Source: Parvimonas sp. oral taxon 393 str. F0440 (lineage in GTDB: Bacteria; Bacillota; Clostridia; Tissierellales; Peptoniphilaceae). Taken from it: a stretch of DNA of 64,000 bases. The notes beneath the pieces were generated by a model. That model did no database searches. It saw nothing but the letters and a program-made list of their open reading frames with translations, and was not told where the DNA came from. Where the stretch lies: positions 1 to 64,000 of the forward strand of contig AFUS01000003.1 of NCBI GenBank assembly GCA_000223315.2, read 5' to 3'. Positions 49,994 to 64,000 of the stretch are shown here, in pieces. Each line of letters begins with the position of its first letter. The first letter of the stretch is position 1. The translations under genes and the position numbers were made by a program.

Positions 49994-50975
49994 TAATACA
50001 TTTTTTATTGATGAATTCATTTATATTCTTTGTGGGTTAATTTCAATTTTAACAGCATTTAGAGCCTTAAAGAATAAAGAATCAAGAATTGGTACATTTA
50101 TTTTTTGGTTTTTAGTTGGAATTATATTTGCTTTTGGAGGATTCTTAATAAAATATCTTCCTGATCAAGGTGGAATCATAGTTGGTGCTATGCTTGTTGC
50201 TTGTGGATTTCTTACTCTTACAAAACAAGTTAAAATTGGAGAATTCAACCCTCCATCTGAAGAAGAAAGAAGAAAAAATGCAGATAAAGTTGGTTGGAAA
50301 ATTTTTATTCCAGCATTGATTATGGCAGGACTCGGATTTTTTATGTCACAATTTAAATCATTTAAAATTGTAATCGGAACAGATGCTAAGGGTAAAGATT
50401 TAATTTTTGGATTTTCAACTGCACAAGTTTTAGGAATTTCGGCAATAATTGCTTTAATTCTAGCTATTATAATTGCTAAACCTAAAGTTGAAGATATGAA
50501 AGAAGATACTTCTAGACTTTTGATGCAAGTTGGTTCATCAAGTTTATTACCTCAACTTTTAGGAGCACTTGGAATTGTATTTACAGCTGCAGGTGTAGGT
50601 AATGTAATAGGAGAATTTGCTGGTGGCATTGTAGGCGGTGGCGGAAGAGTTGCCGGAGTTGTTGCTTACTGTTTAGGTATGGTAATCTTTACTATGATTA
50701 TGGGTAATGCCTTTGCTGCATTTACTGTAATCACAATCGGTGTTGGTATTCCTTTTGTAATCGCACAAGGTGGAAATCCTGCTGTAGTTGGAGCTTTAGG
50801 TATGACTTCTGGTTACTGCGGAACTCTATTAACTCCAATGGCCGCAAACTTTAACATTGTTCCTGCTGCAATTCTAGAAACTAAAGATAAATACACGATA
50901 ATAAAGACACAGGCACCTATGGCTCTTGCAATGATTTTAGTTCATATCGTGCTTATGTTAGTACTAGCATTTTAG
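49974..50975 (+). CDS. DUF979 family membrane protein
   Basis: A 333-residue protein with nine to ten membrane segments and a glycine-rich stretch ([20 protein letters not shown], residues about 215-235). It is the constant partner of DUF969. The gene start lies inside the end of DUF969 and pcp follows 11 bases after its stop. The two are probably subunits of one transporter. Function is otherwise unknown. Confidence 0.88.
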   Translation: MLKWISSNTFFIDEFIYILCGLISILTAFRALKNKESRIGTFIFWFLVGIIFAFGGFLIKYLPDQGGIIVGAMLVACGFLTLTKQVKIGEFNPPSEEERRKNADKVGWKIFIPALIMAGLGFFMSQFKSFKIVIGTDAKGKDLIFGFSTAQVLGISAIIALILAIIIAKPKVEDMKEDTSRLLMQVGSSSLLPQLLGALGIVFTAAGVGNVIGEFAGGIVGGGGRVAGVVAYCLGMVIFTMIMGNAFAAFTVITIGVGIPFVIAQGGNPAVVGALGMTSGYCGTLLTPMAANFNIVPAAILETKDKYTIIKTQAPMALAMILVHIVLMLVLAF

Positions 50976-50986
50976 GAGATGATTTA

Positions 50987-51628
50987 ATGAAAATATTAGT
51001 TAGTGGATTTGACCCATTTGGTGGAGAAAAAATTAATCCTGCAATTGAGTCTGTAAAATTATTACCAGACGAAATTAAAGGGGCAAAAATAATTAAAGTA
51101 GAAATTCCAACAGTAGCAAGAAAGAGTTTAAAGAAACTTGAAGAAGTTATTGAAATTGAAAAACCGGATGTAGTTTTAAGTATAGGACAAGCAGGTGGTA
51201 GAACAGATATTTCAGTAGAAAGAGTTGGAATTAATATGGATGATTTTAGAATCAAAGATAATGAAGGAAATCAACCGATTGATGAAAAAATCGCTAAAGA
51301 TGGTCCTGATGCATATCTTGTAACTATTCCTATAAAAGCTATGGTTCAAAAAATGATTGAAAACAAAATTCCTGCTTCTGTTTCAAATACAGCTGGAACT
51401 TTCGTTTGTAACCATGTTTGCTACGGAATGGCACATCTTGCAAGTACAAAATATCCGAATATGAGAACAGGCTTTGTTCATATTCCATTTTTACCAGAAC
51501 AAGTTGTAGATAAAAGAAATATGCCATCAATGCCATTAGAATTGATTGCAAAAGGATTAGAATATGCAATCGAAGCTATCGTTGAAAACAAAGAAGACAT
51601 TAAGGTAGAAGGCGGAGCAACACATTAA
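50987..51628 (+). CDS. pcp: Pyrrolidone-carboxylate peptidase
   Basis: A 213-residue C15 cysteine peptidase that removes N-terminal pyroglutamate. It starts [20 protein letters not shown]; the catalytic cysteine is in [13 protein letters not shown] (about residue 142) and the histidine is in [13 protein letters not shown] (about residue 165). TTAGGAGATG precedes the ATG. It is the last gene of the DUF969-DUF979 operon, which suggests import and then cleavage of pyroglutamyl peptides. Confidence 0.97.
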   Translation: MKILVSGFDPFGGEKINPAIESVKLLPDEIKGAKIIKVEIPTVARKSLKKLEEVIEIEKPDVVLSIGQAGGRTDISVERVGINMDDFRIKDNEGNQPIDEKIAKDGPDAYLVTIPIKAMVQKMIENKIPASVSNTAGTFVCNHVCYGMAHLASTKYPNMRTGFVHIPFLPEQVVDKRNMPSMPLELIAKGLEYAIEAIVENKEDIKVEGGATH

Positions 51629-51633
51629 AAAAC

Positions 51634-51670
51634 AAAAAGGTTAGAGAAACTAAAAACTCTAACCTTTTTT
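51634..51670 (+). terminator. Terminator of the DUF969-DUF979-pcp operon
   Basis: The 13-bp stem around AAGGTTAGAG/CTCTAACCTT is followed by a T run. Confidence 0.8.
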
Positions 51671-51686
51671 ACTTTTAATTATATAT

Positions 51687-52514
51687 TTACTTTACAATAA
51701 CTTTATCATAGGCAAGTCTTTCAAGTTCTCCTTGCAAAATTACTTCTCCGGTATATTTATAACCACAGGAGATAATGAAATTTCTCATCTTTTTATTGTC
51801 TTTATGAGTATCAATTCTTAAATCCATTCTCTTCCTTTTTGCAAAATTTTCAATATAGCTCATCATTTTTCTCCCAAAACTTTGCTTTTTATATTCATTT
51901 GAAGTCGCTACCTTATGAATGCTAATATAAGGAAGTGAAGTATTCCATTTTCCATTTATATTCTCATAATCTTCATCTATTCCTTCAACCAAACAAGCTG
52001 TGGAAACTATCCTTTTATGATATTCTAAAACATATAGGTCTATCCCCAAATGTTCATCAATATCTTTAAAACTTGGAACATATTGCCCTTGCCATTGATC
52101 AACTCCATCATTTTTTAGTGATTCTGCTCCTTCAAGATATATTTCTAAAATACTTTCTCTATCTGACTCATTAGCCATTCTAAATGTCAAAACTTCATAT
52201 TTTAAATTTAAAGAAACAAATAAAGAAAAGAAAATTATACTCATAACTAAAATACCAAAGATCATTCCAACAAGATACTTTATATTAAACTCAAAAATCG
52301 AATCAAAAAACAAATATACAAATAAGAAATCAAATTCAAAATTTATAATATTCAACATTTTTAAAATTTTCTTATAAAATTTATCTGAAATTGTATAATT
52401 TATAGAATTAATATACTTAAAACCAATCTTAAAAGCAAATTCAATTAATACTAAAACAACAAGTAAAATGTAATCTCCAGTAGAGGCTTTAAATGAAAGC
52501 CCAAATATAAACAT
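51687..52514 (-). CDS. Membrane-anchored GNAT family acetyltransferase
   Basis: A 275-residue protein. The first half is hydrophobic with about three to four membrane segments (YILLVVLVLIEFAFKI; LVGMIFGILVMSIIFFSLFV). From about residue 125 a GNAT domain follows: TFRMANESDRESILEIYLEG, then ISIHKVATSNEYKKQSFGRKMM (acetyl-CoA site) and MRNFIISCGYKYTGEV. A GNAT domain fused to a membrane region is unusual. No operon partner is clear, and no frame break separates the halves. Confidence 0.78.
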   Translation of the reverse strand: MFIFGLSFKASTGDYILLVVLVLIEFAFKIGFKYINSINYTISDKFYKKILKMLNIINFEFDFLFVYLFFDSIFEFNIKYLVGMIFGILVMSIIFFSLFVSLNLKYEVLTFRMANESDRESILEIYLEGAESLKNDGVDQWQGQYVPSFKDIDEHLGIDLYVLEYHKRIVSTACLVEGIDEDYENINGKWNTSLPYISIHKVATSNEYKKQSFGRKMMSYIENFAKRKRMDLRIDTHKDNKKMRNFIISCGYKYTGEVILQGELERLAYDKVIVK

Positions 52515-52575
52515 AATAACTAAAAAATTAATTTAAGATAATTAGATAAATTTTTATTTTTGCAAAATGAATTCA

Positions 52576-52947
52576 TTACTTTATTTTAACTCCTATATTT
52601 TTTATCATTCTCCATTGAGGAATTTCTCCATTATCTCCCCAATATTCATCAAGTTTTGAAATTTTCCCATTTTCTAGTAGTATAAAGGAATTAACATAAA
52701 ATGAAGATTTTTCAAAAACATTTATTACTTTTGCAACTGCAATAATTAAATTTCCGATTTGTTCAACCCTTTCAACTTCTCCACCCCATTTATCAGGATA
52801 AGTGCAATTAACTTCAATAAACTCATCAACAGTAAATCTTTCATTAGTATTATGCCAATCAATATAAGCATCTTCATTAAAAAATTTTTTAATCTCCAAA
52901 GCATTTTGACTTAAAATCGAATCATAAAATTTATAAACATCGAACAT
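52576..52947 (-). CDS. NTF2/SnoaL-like protein
   Basis: A 123-residue protein with an N-terminal helix (FDVYKFYDSILSQNALEIKKFF), a short acidic motif and a C-terminal strand pattern ending ILLENGKISKLDEYWGDNGEIPQW, as in SnoaL/NTF2-like small-molecule-binding folds. AGGAG precedes the start. Function is unknown. Confidence 0.75.
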   Translation of the reverse strand: MFDVYKFYDSILSQNALEIKKFFNEDAYIDWHNTNERFTVDEFIEVNCTYPDKWGGEVERVEQIGNLIIAVAKVINVFEKSSFYVNSFILLENGKISKLDEYWGDNGEIPQWRMIKNIGVKIK

Positions 52948-53178
52948 ATTTACTCCTTTTTTTCTATAATAATTTTATTAAATTTATATATAATGTATAT
53001 TATACTTAAAATAAAATGAAAATTCAAATTAGTTTGAATATAGTTCTTTTTATAAATTAAATTTATATTTTAGTTTAATATTTTGTACAAAAAATTATTT
53101 GAAATATATTATAAATAATTTAGATTTTTTATTCGAATTATGATACAATATACTTAAAATACAATGCTAGTATTATAA

Positions 53179-53757
53179 AACATAAACCAAAGTTACAAAG
53201 ATTTAGAAAACATGCTTATTTTTTTAGAAAAATACAATATTAAAAAATTTACGATTGCTGTATTTGTTAAAACTAAAAGTAAATATAATTCTGTAAAAGA
53301 AGATTTTTTAAAAATAAAAAATTTGAAAGAAGATCTTTATAAATTTATTGTTAAAAATAATTTAAAAATAAACTTAAAGATAGAGGGTTGTATGTTGTAT
53401 TTTGCATATGATTATTTAGCATATAATGATATAAAAGTTTCTAATATACAAAAATTAGAATATGGATGTGAAGTTGGTCAAACAAAGTTAGAAATTCTGA
53501 GTAATGGTGTGATTTCTGGATGCCCTGCACATACACATTTAGATAAAAACACAAATAATGTTTTTAAAAAAACAATAAAATATGTATGGAATAACAATAA
53601 AGATTTAGAGTATTATAGAAATTTAAAAAACAAAGATCCTTGTTGTGATAATTGTAAATTAAACTTTTTTTGTAATGGAGGATGTCCTGCTGAAAGAATA
53701 AAACAGCAAAAAACGTTGAATATAGAAAACAGGAGAGATGATAGATGTCAGTTTTAG
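53179..53757 (+). pseudogene. Remnant of a radical SAM/SPASM peptide maturase (C-terminal half only)
   Basis: The open frame runs from 53179, after a TAA, with ATG at 53212. It encodes about 180 residues ending in a SPASM-type cysteine cluster (YGCEVGQTKLEIL, SGCPAHTHLD, PCCDNCKLNFFCNGGCPAERI). The N-terminal CxxxCxxC radical SAM core is missing, and I find no trace of it in the 230 bases upstream. Frame before the ATG (NQSYKDLEN) continues the expected homology, so the gene is truncated rather than short by design. It overlaps the MFS gene by 13 bases, as in a peptide-maturation and export operon. Confidence 0.68.
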
Positions 53758-54945
53758 AATATAAATTTCTTAAAATAAATAATACTAATAAATTTAAAGT
53801 TTATTTAATTACTTTCATTTCTAATTTTATTTTATTCTATTCTCCAATAATTTTTTATTTTATAAAAATTTTGGAATAGACATATTCAAAATAGGTATTA
53901 TTTTTTCAGTAACCAGTATAAGTAATATAATTTTTGAAATTCCTTTTGGACTGTTTGCAGATAAAAAATCTCCGAAATTAAGTGTATGCATCGGTTCTGT
54001 TATGATAACTCTCTCTCTAGTCGGATTATTTTTCAGTACGAGTTTTTTCCAATTTTTAATATGTGCAATTTTTATGGCTGTTGGAGATGCCGGAATGTCC
54101 GGAGCAAATAGTGTTTTGTTAATGAACTTACTTGAAAGAGAAGAAGAAGTGTTTGAAATTTCATCAATATCAAGTGGAATTTCAAACATTCTCGGTGGAC
54201 TCATAATAGGCTTTATATACAATATCAATATACGACTTCCATTTTTAATTTCGATGGTTTTATCAATATTGAATTTATTTTTGTATCTATCAATATCTGA
54301 GAAACATATAAATACTGAAAAAGAAAAAGTTCAAATAGAAAATGTAAATTTTAAAACTGCTTTTTTATTTTTAAAAAACAAGTTTTCATATTTCTAATAT
54401 TATTACTTTCATATATTTCCATACCGCAAGTTGCAATTTATTTTCCCGAGTATCTGGACTTTTTCAAAATAAATTCAAAATATATCGGAATTATGTATAT
54501 GATTGCAAATATAATTAGTATGTTCGGAACAAAATTTCATCAAATTTATTTAAAAAAATATAATCCCATGGTAAAACTTAAATACTGTTTTTTATTTTTA
54601 ATGATTTCTACATTTGTGATGTGGATTTCGAAAAATTTTTTTGTTTCCATGTTTTTTTATGCAATATATAGATTTATAACAGGCTACTTTTACTTACTGT
54701 TTTCAATGTATATAAATTCAAAAACTGATTTACACTACAAATCTACAATATTATCAATAAAAAATGTAATTGTACAAATTGCATTTATACTAAGTGATCC
54801 GTTAGTTACATTTATAATAAAGGAATTCGGAATTAGCAGAAGTTATTGTTTTGCTTTCATTTCTATAACAGTAATATTTTTGATTGTATTATTTTATAAA
54901 ACAGGCAATCCGAAAGAAACACTTTTTGAAAAGAAACCTGCTTAA
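53745..54945 (+). pseudogene. MFS transporter, two frameshifts
   Basis: A complete 12-segment-type transporter of about 400 residues in three segments (MSVLEYKFLKINNTNKFKV, IDIFKIGIIFSVTSISNIIF and the rest). The first-half signature GLFADKKSPKLSV is typical of MFS loops. The frame breaks near 53872 and near 54390 at A and T runs, and one base restores each. Overlap with the SPASM gene suggests peptide export. Confidence 0.75.
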
Positions 54946-54974
54946 ATATTTGACAACTGAGAATAAAAAATTTA

Positions 54975-55041
54975 AAAACTGTTTCCATCAGTTTTATATT
55001 TCGACTTTTATAAAAAAAGTCGAAGAGTTTTTACTCTTCAA
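54975..55041 (+). terminator. Cluster of hairpins after the MFS gene
   Basis: The stem AAAACTG/CAGTTTT (54975-54995) is followed by two more hairpins (CGACTTTT/AAAAGTCG and GAAGAG/CTCTTC). The first is the likely terminator for the plus strand. Confidence 0.55.
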
Positions 55042-55054
55042 CTTTAGTTGTTAA

Positions 55055-55085
55055 AACAAAAAATCATCCATTCATTGGGATGATT
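55055..55085 (-). terminator. rrn operon terminator (distal)
   Basis: The 8-bp stem AATCATCC/GGATGATT with a T tail on the minus strand follows the last 5S-like unit. Confidence 0.75.
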
Positions 55086-55092
55086 TTTTTGT

Positions 55093-55291
55093 TTGGCTGT
55101 TTTCTATTCTCCCAGTACGAGATGTACTAGTACCTTCGACGTTTAAGAGCTTTCGCTGTCGAAACTTGCCATTTGTTTCACAAATGGAGTTTCTTAGCAT
55201 CTGACCTACGACGCAATCATAGATTGCTGTTAGGTCATGAACTTCTATATTCGAGATAGAACAGGTGTTCCTTTTAAGCCTCACAGCCATA
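55093..55291 (-). rRNA. rrf: 5S rRNA-like unit A with an 87-base structured insert
   Basis: Both halves of a 5S rRNA are present (helix I GGCTGT/ACAGCC closes), but an 87-base insert (55153-55239) lies between GAAGTT and AAGCTC. The insert folds into two long hairpins (GACCTA...TAGGTC and GAAACT...AGTTTC). The 5' half also differs from unit B in the loop C region. It lies beyond a terminator, so transcription is doubtful. It may be a pseudo-5S. Confidence 0.6.
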
Positions 55292-55294
55292 CTT

Positions 55295-55330
55295 GTTTGT
55301 TTGCTGTTAAGCTATGAGCTTTCACTATAT
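55295..55330 (-). repeat. Stray tail segment of a unit C-like 5S
   Basis: This stretch matches the 3' tail of unit C (GTGAAAGCTC..AGCTTAAC), but no 5' half precedes it. It is a leftover of recombination between 5S-like units. Confidence 0.5.
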
Positions 55331-55340
55331 TCTTATTAAA

Positions 55341-55366
55341 ACAAAAAATCACTCTTTCGAGTGATT
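55341..55366 (-). terminator. rrn operon terminator after 5S unit B
   Basis: The 8-bp stem AATCACTC/GAGTGATT with a T run on the minus strand sits directly after the normal 5S gene and is probably the main end of the rrn operon. Confidence 0.75.
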
Positions 55367-55376
55367 TATGCTTTGT

Positions 55377-55490
55377 TTGGCTGTTTTCTATTCTCCCAAT
55401 ACGAGATGTACTAGTACCTTCGACGTTTAAGAGCTTAACTTCTGTGTTCGAGATGGGAACAGGTGTATCCTCCTAGCCATCACAGCCATA
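55377..55490 (-). rRNA. rrf: 5S ribosomal RNA (unit B, canonical)
   Basis: About 114 bases with the usual features: helix I GGCTGT/ACAGCC, the CCCATCTCGAACACAGAAG region and GGTACTAGTACATCTCG. It has no insert and is followed by a terminator. This is the copy most likely to be functional. Confidence 0.92.
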
Positions 55491-55510
55491 CTTATTTATT
55501 TACTTTTCTT

Positions 55511-55670
55511 TGCCGTTAAGCTCTGAGCTTTCACTGTCGAAACTTGCCATTTGTTTCACAAATGGAGTTTCTTAGCATCTGACCTACGACGCAATCATAG
55601 ATTGCTGTTAGGTCATGAACTTCTGTGTTCGAGATGGGAACAGAGTAGCCTCTTAAGCCTTACAGCCATA
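55511..55670 (-). rRNA. 5S rRNA-like unit C: 5' half plus insert, altered 3' end
   Basis: The 5' half (through GAAGTT) is close to unit B, then comes the same 87-base insert as in unit A (55531-55617, one base different), then AAGCTCAGAGCTTAACGGC instead of the normal 3' half. The 3' tail can pair with the 5' end (about 10 of 11 positions). It is transcribed directly after 23S. It may be a truncated 5S or a 5S-derived RNA. Confidence 0.55.
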
Positions 55671-55739
55671 CTTGTTTACTTTTCTTTTTCAATATATTTC
55701 TGTTTAATACCCTTCCAACTAAAGAGTATATATTTCTGG

Positions 55740-58637
<2,898 letters not shown>

Positions 58638-58667
58638 AATATATTTCTCTTTAATTGTCAGGTTTCT

Positions 58668-58743
58668 TGGTGGAGATGAGGAGATTCGAACTCCTGACCC
58701 CCTGCTTGCAAGGCAGGTGCTCTCCCAACTGAGCTACACCCCC
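58668..58743 (-). tRNA. tRNA-Ala (anticodon UGC)
   Basis: A 76-base tRNA in the 16S-23S spacer. It has GGGGGTGTAGCTCAG at the 5' end, anticodon loop CTTGCAA, T-loop GTTCGAAT and an encoded CCA. Only this tRNA is in the spacer. Confidence 0.96.
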
Positions 58744-58923
58744 AAAATGTTTTTTACGACAGTATAAATTTTTGGGGGTTTTGCGTACCCCTTTTTCTTT
58801 TATACTATCATTTTGGTATTTTCTTTTAGTTAGCCTTACAGCTTTTGGTTTAAAATTAAAAAAATCGAACCAAAAAACAGTGATAAAACTAAGAATTTAT
58901 TTTGAACTGTCGTTCTTAGTACT

Positions 58924-60456
<1,533 letters not shown>

Positions 60457-60572
60457 AGTTCGTCTGCTCTCGCTGACTTTTTGTTACACCAAATTATTGT
60501 TTTTCTTTGTACTCTCAAAGTTTTTATCACTGTTTACTTTTCTTGGTTCATGTCACTATCTGCGACCTTAAT

Positions 60573-60601
60573 ATTATATCACTATTATTTTTATTTGTCA
60601 A
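60573..60601 (-). promoter_or_regulatory. rrn promoter P2
   Basis: TTGACA (60596-60601), a 17-base spacer and TATAAT (60573-60578) on the minus strand, an exact consensus. Confidence 0.85.
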
Positions 60602-60682
60602 CACTTTTTTTAAAAATTTTCAAAAAATATTTCAAAATTTATTTTGTGTTATATTATTAAGTTTTTGCATAAGTGTTTTAAT

Positions 60683-60711
60683 ATTATACCAATATTTTTT
60701 TGTATAGTCAA
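60683..60711 (-). promoter_or_regulatory. rrn promoter P1
   Basis: TTGACT (60706-60711), a 17-base spacer and TATAAT (60683-60688) on the minus strand. It lies about 110 bases upstream of P2, giving tandem promoters as in many Firmicutes rrn operons. Confidence 0.8.
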
Positions 60712-60773
60712 TACTCTTTTGACATATTTTTTATCTTTATATAATAAATTTTCTTATTACAAAATCTTTTTAC

Positions 60774-60810
60774 AAAAAAAGCTTAGTTTTTATATCTAAG
60801 CTATTTTTTG
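60774..60810 (-). terminator. Terminator of glpK
   Basis: The stem AGCTTAG/CTAAGCT in A/T flanks is followed by seven Ts on the minus strand. Confidence 0.75.
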
Positions 60811-60817
60811 TAATATT

Positions 60818-62988
<2,171 letters not shown>

Positions 62989-62989
62989 T

Positions 62990-63841
62990 TTAATGACCCC
63001 CTTCAGATGCAGTTATTGCCTCATAAATTTCTTTTAAAGGTACAGTTCTACTTCCATGCGCTCTTATCTCGTCCTCATCTTTCGCTAAAATATAGGCAAT
63101 TTTTAGCTTGGAGAAATTTTTAAGATTTCTAATAGCCAAAACATTTCTGTCTTTAACTACTGCACTGATTAAATCAACCGAACCGGAAACGGAATAAACC
63201 ATTTTTTCCAGTTTTTCCCTACTTTCAAAAAGTACTACCTTTTTGTCCTTAATAATAATTATATAGTCAAGATAATCAAAAAAATAATTTACATTTTTAC
63301 TATGAATAATCGGAGTATATCCCTTTCTTCTATAATTTCCCATCAGAATATCACTTAATTTTCTAATATCCAAACTTGAAAGTCCAATTTCCGGCTTATT
63401 AAAAAGAAGATATTTTTTATTCATACAAATAGTAACTATTGTTTTAAAAACTGTGCAATTTTGAACATTCTCTTCAGCCTTGAACTTCTTATCCAAATCT
63501 AATTTAAAAGACTCACAAAGCTCTAATGCATAAGGTAAATCGAAATCTGAATTAAAATCAGCTATATTTTTTAAAACCTGTCTTAAAGTATATCCCTCAT
63601 AAAACTCCATTTTCGGACACATATAAATTAAATCTCTTGCATCTTCAGGAGCTTTTTCATCAATTAGAACAATTCCATCTTCTTTAAAAGTATAATTGCA
63701 TAGTATATTAAAAATTGTAGTTCCACCTGAGTTAATTCTACCTAAAATCCCGTATGTTTTTCCCTCTTCAATCTCTAAATTAAAATCTTCAATCGCAACA
63801 AATTTTCCATAATTTTTCTTTAAATTCTTAATTTCAATCAT
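62990..63841 (-). CDS. ABC-transporter ATPase homologue with degenerate catalytic motifs
   Basis: About 283 residues from the ATG at 63841 (MIEIKNLKKNYGK); GAGGAAA precedes it. The fold is that of an ABC nucleotide-binding domain, but Walker A reads GRINSGGTTIFN, with Gly in place of the essential Lys. The signature region has no LSGGQ (ENVQNCTVFKTI). Walker B reads YLLFNKPEIGLSSLD, with Asn-Lys in place of Asp-Glu. The H-loop region keeps IIHSKN. The frame is intact, so these are real substitutions. It may be a non-hydrolysing regulator. Confidence 0.8.
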   Translation of the reverse strand: MIEIKNLKKNYGKFVAIEDFNLEIEEGKTYGILGRINSGGTTIFNILCNYTFKEDGIVLIDEKAPEDARDLIYMCPKMEFYEGYTLRQVLKNIADFNSDFDLPYALELCESFKLDLDKKFKAEENVQNCTVFKTIVTICMNKKYLLFNKPEIGLSSLDIRKLSDILMGNYRRKGYTPIIHSKNVNYFFDYLDYIIIIKDKKVVLFESREKLEKMVYSVSGSVDLISAVVKDRNVLAIRNLKNFSKLKIAYILAKDEDEIRAHGSRTVPLKEIYEAITASEGGH

Positions 63842-63842
63842 C

Positions 63843-64000
63843 TTATATTTCCTCAATAATATCTAAAATAATACTCTTAACAACCTTTGCTGACTCCAAA
63901 ACAAAAGTCTCAAAGTCACAGTCAGCTTCTTCATTTGCATTATCGGATATTGAACGTAGCGCTAAATACCCAACATTATTTAAGTGACAAGTGTGTACTA
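63843..64000 (-). CDS. mtnN: MTA/SAH nucleosidase, C-terminal part (runs off window)
   Basis: The last 52 residues end at the TAA at 63843 and include ALRSISDNANEEADCDFETFV, the conserved C-terminal Asp-containing block of 5'-methylthioadenosine/S-adenosylhomocysteine nucleosidase. It has no start in the window. The stop is one base before the ABC gene's start codon, so they may be co-transcribed. Confidence 0.85.
   Translation of the reverse strand, partial: VHTCHLNNVGYLALRSISDNANEEADCDFETFVLESAKVVKSIILDIIEEI

Noticed and set aside
55153-55239. tRNA embedded in the 5S-like units
   Set aside because: The insert has no T-loop, no CCA and no cloverleaf; it folds into two simple hairpins.

Overview
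The window is about 64 kb of very AT-rich DNA with strong AGGAGG ribosome sites, sortase-type surface proteins, anaerobic pyruvate formate-lyase and a selenium gene set. This points to an anaerobic, Gram-positive coccus of the Tissierellia/Peptoniphilaceae. A Parvimonas-like organism is my best guess from gene content and base composition, but this is inference.

Layout. 0-4.7 kb: a large CnaB-repeat surface adhesin, frameshifted near the window edge. 4.9-6.2 kb: CcdA plus a membrane-anchored thioredoxin whose active-site codon is UGA, i.e. a selenoprotein. 6.4-7.85, 12.7-13.3 and 39.4-40.05 kb: gene-free blocks of mosaic palindromic intergenic repeats. 7.9-10.7 kb: a vitamin B6 module (kinase, ECF S component, divergent MocR regulator). 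11-15.3 kb: a carbohydrate-binding lipoprotein and a two-component system. 15.5-32.6 kb: one minus-strand capsule locus of LCP attachment protein, chain-length/tyrosine-kinase pair, RmlB, RmlC, two DegT transaminases, acyltransferase, three ATP-grasp proteins, an ornithine-cyclodeaminase homologue, initiating sugar transferase, polymerase, flippase and RmlA. 32.8-35.8 kb: pflA/pflB with a CRP/FNR-type palindrome. 36-43 kb: M18 peptidase, PadR/HAAS pair, methyltransferase, TtcA-like, RlmH and WalJ-like proteins. 43.4-45.8 kb: a secreted NlpC/P60 protein with cell-wall-binding repeats. 46-48.7 kb: a selenium operon (DUF3343, YedF-like, YedE, cysteine desulfurase/selenocysteine lyase-like). 48.7-49 kb: an array of covarying hairpins. 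49.3-51.6 kb: DUF969-DUF979-pcp. 53-55 kb: remnant of a radical SAM/SPASM plus MFS cassette. 55.1-60.7 kb: an rrn operon (16S, tRNA-Ala, 23S, three 5S-like units) with tandem promoters. 60.8-64 kb: glpK, an ABC pair with a degenerate ATPase, and the 3' end of an MTA/SAH nucleosidase gene.

How it fits together. The selenium operon and the UGA-containing thioredoxin support each other: the cell appears to handle selenium and to use it in extracytoplasmic redox chemistry through CcdA. The capsule locus looks able to make a dTDP-4-amino-6-deoxy sugar and perhaps to attach amino acids to it, because it has ATP-grasp ligases and an opine-type dehydrogenase homologue but no RmlD.

Caution. At least a dozen otherwise intact genes are broken by single-base changes, almost all losses of one base in A/T runs. 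This looks more like base-calling error than real decay, so genes typed as pseudogene for this reason may be intact in the organism.
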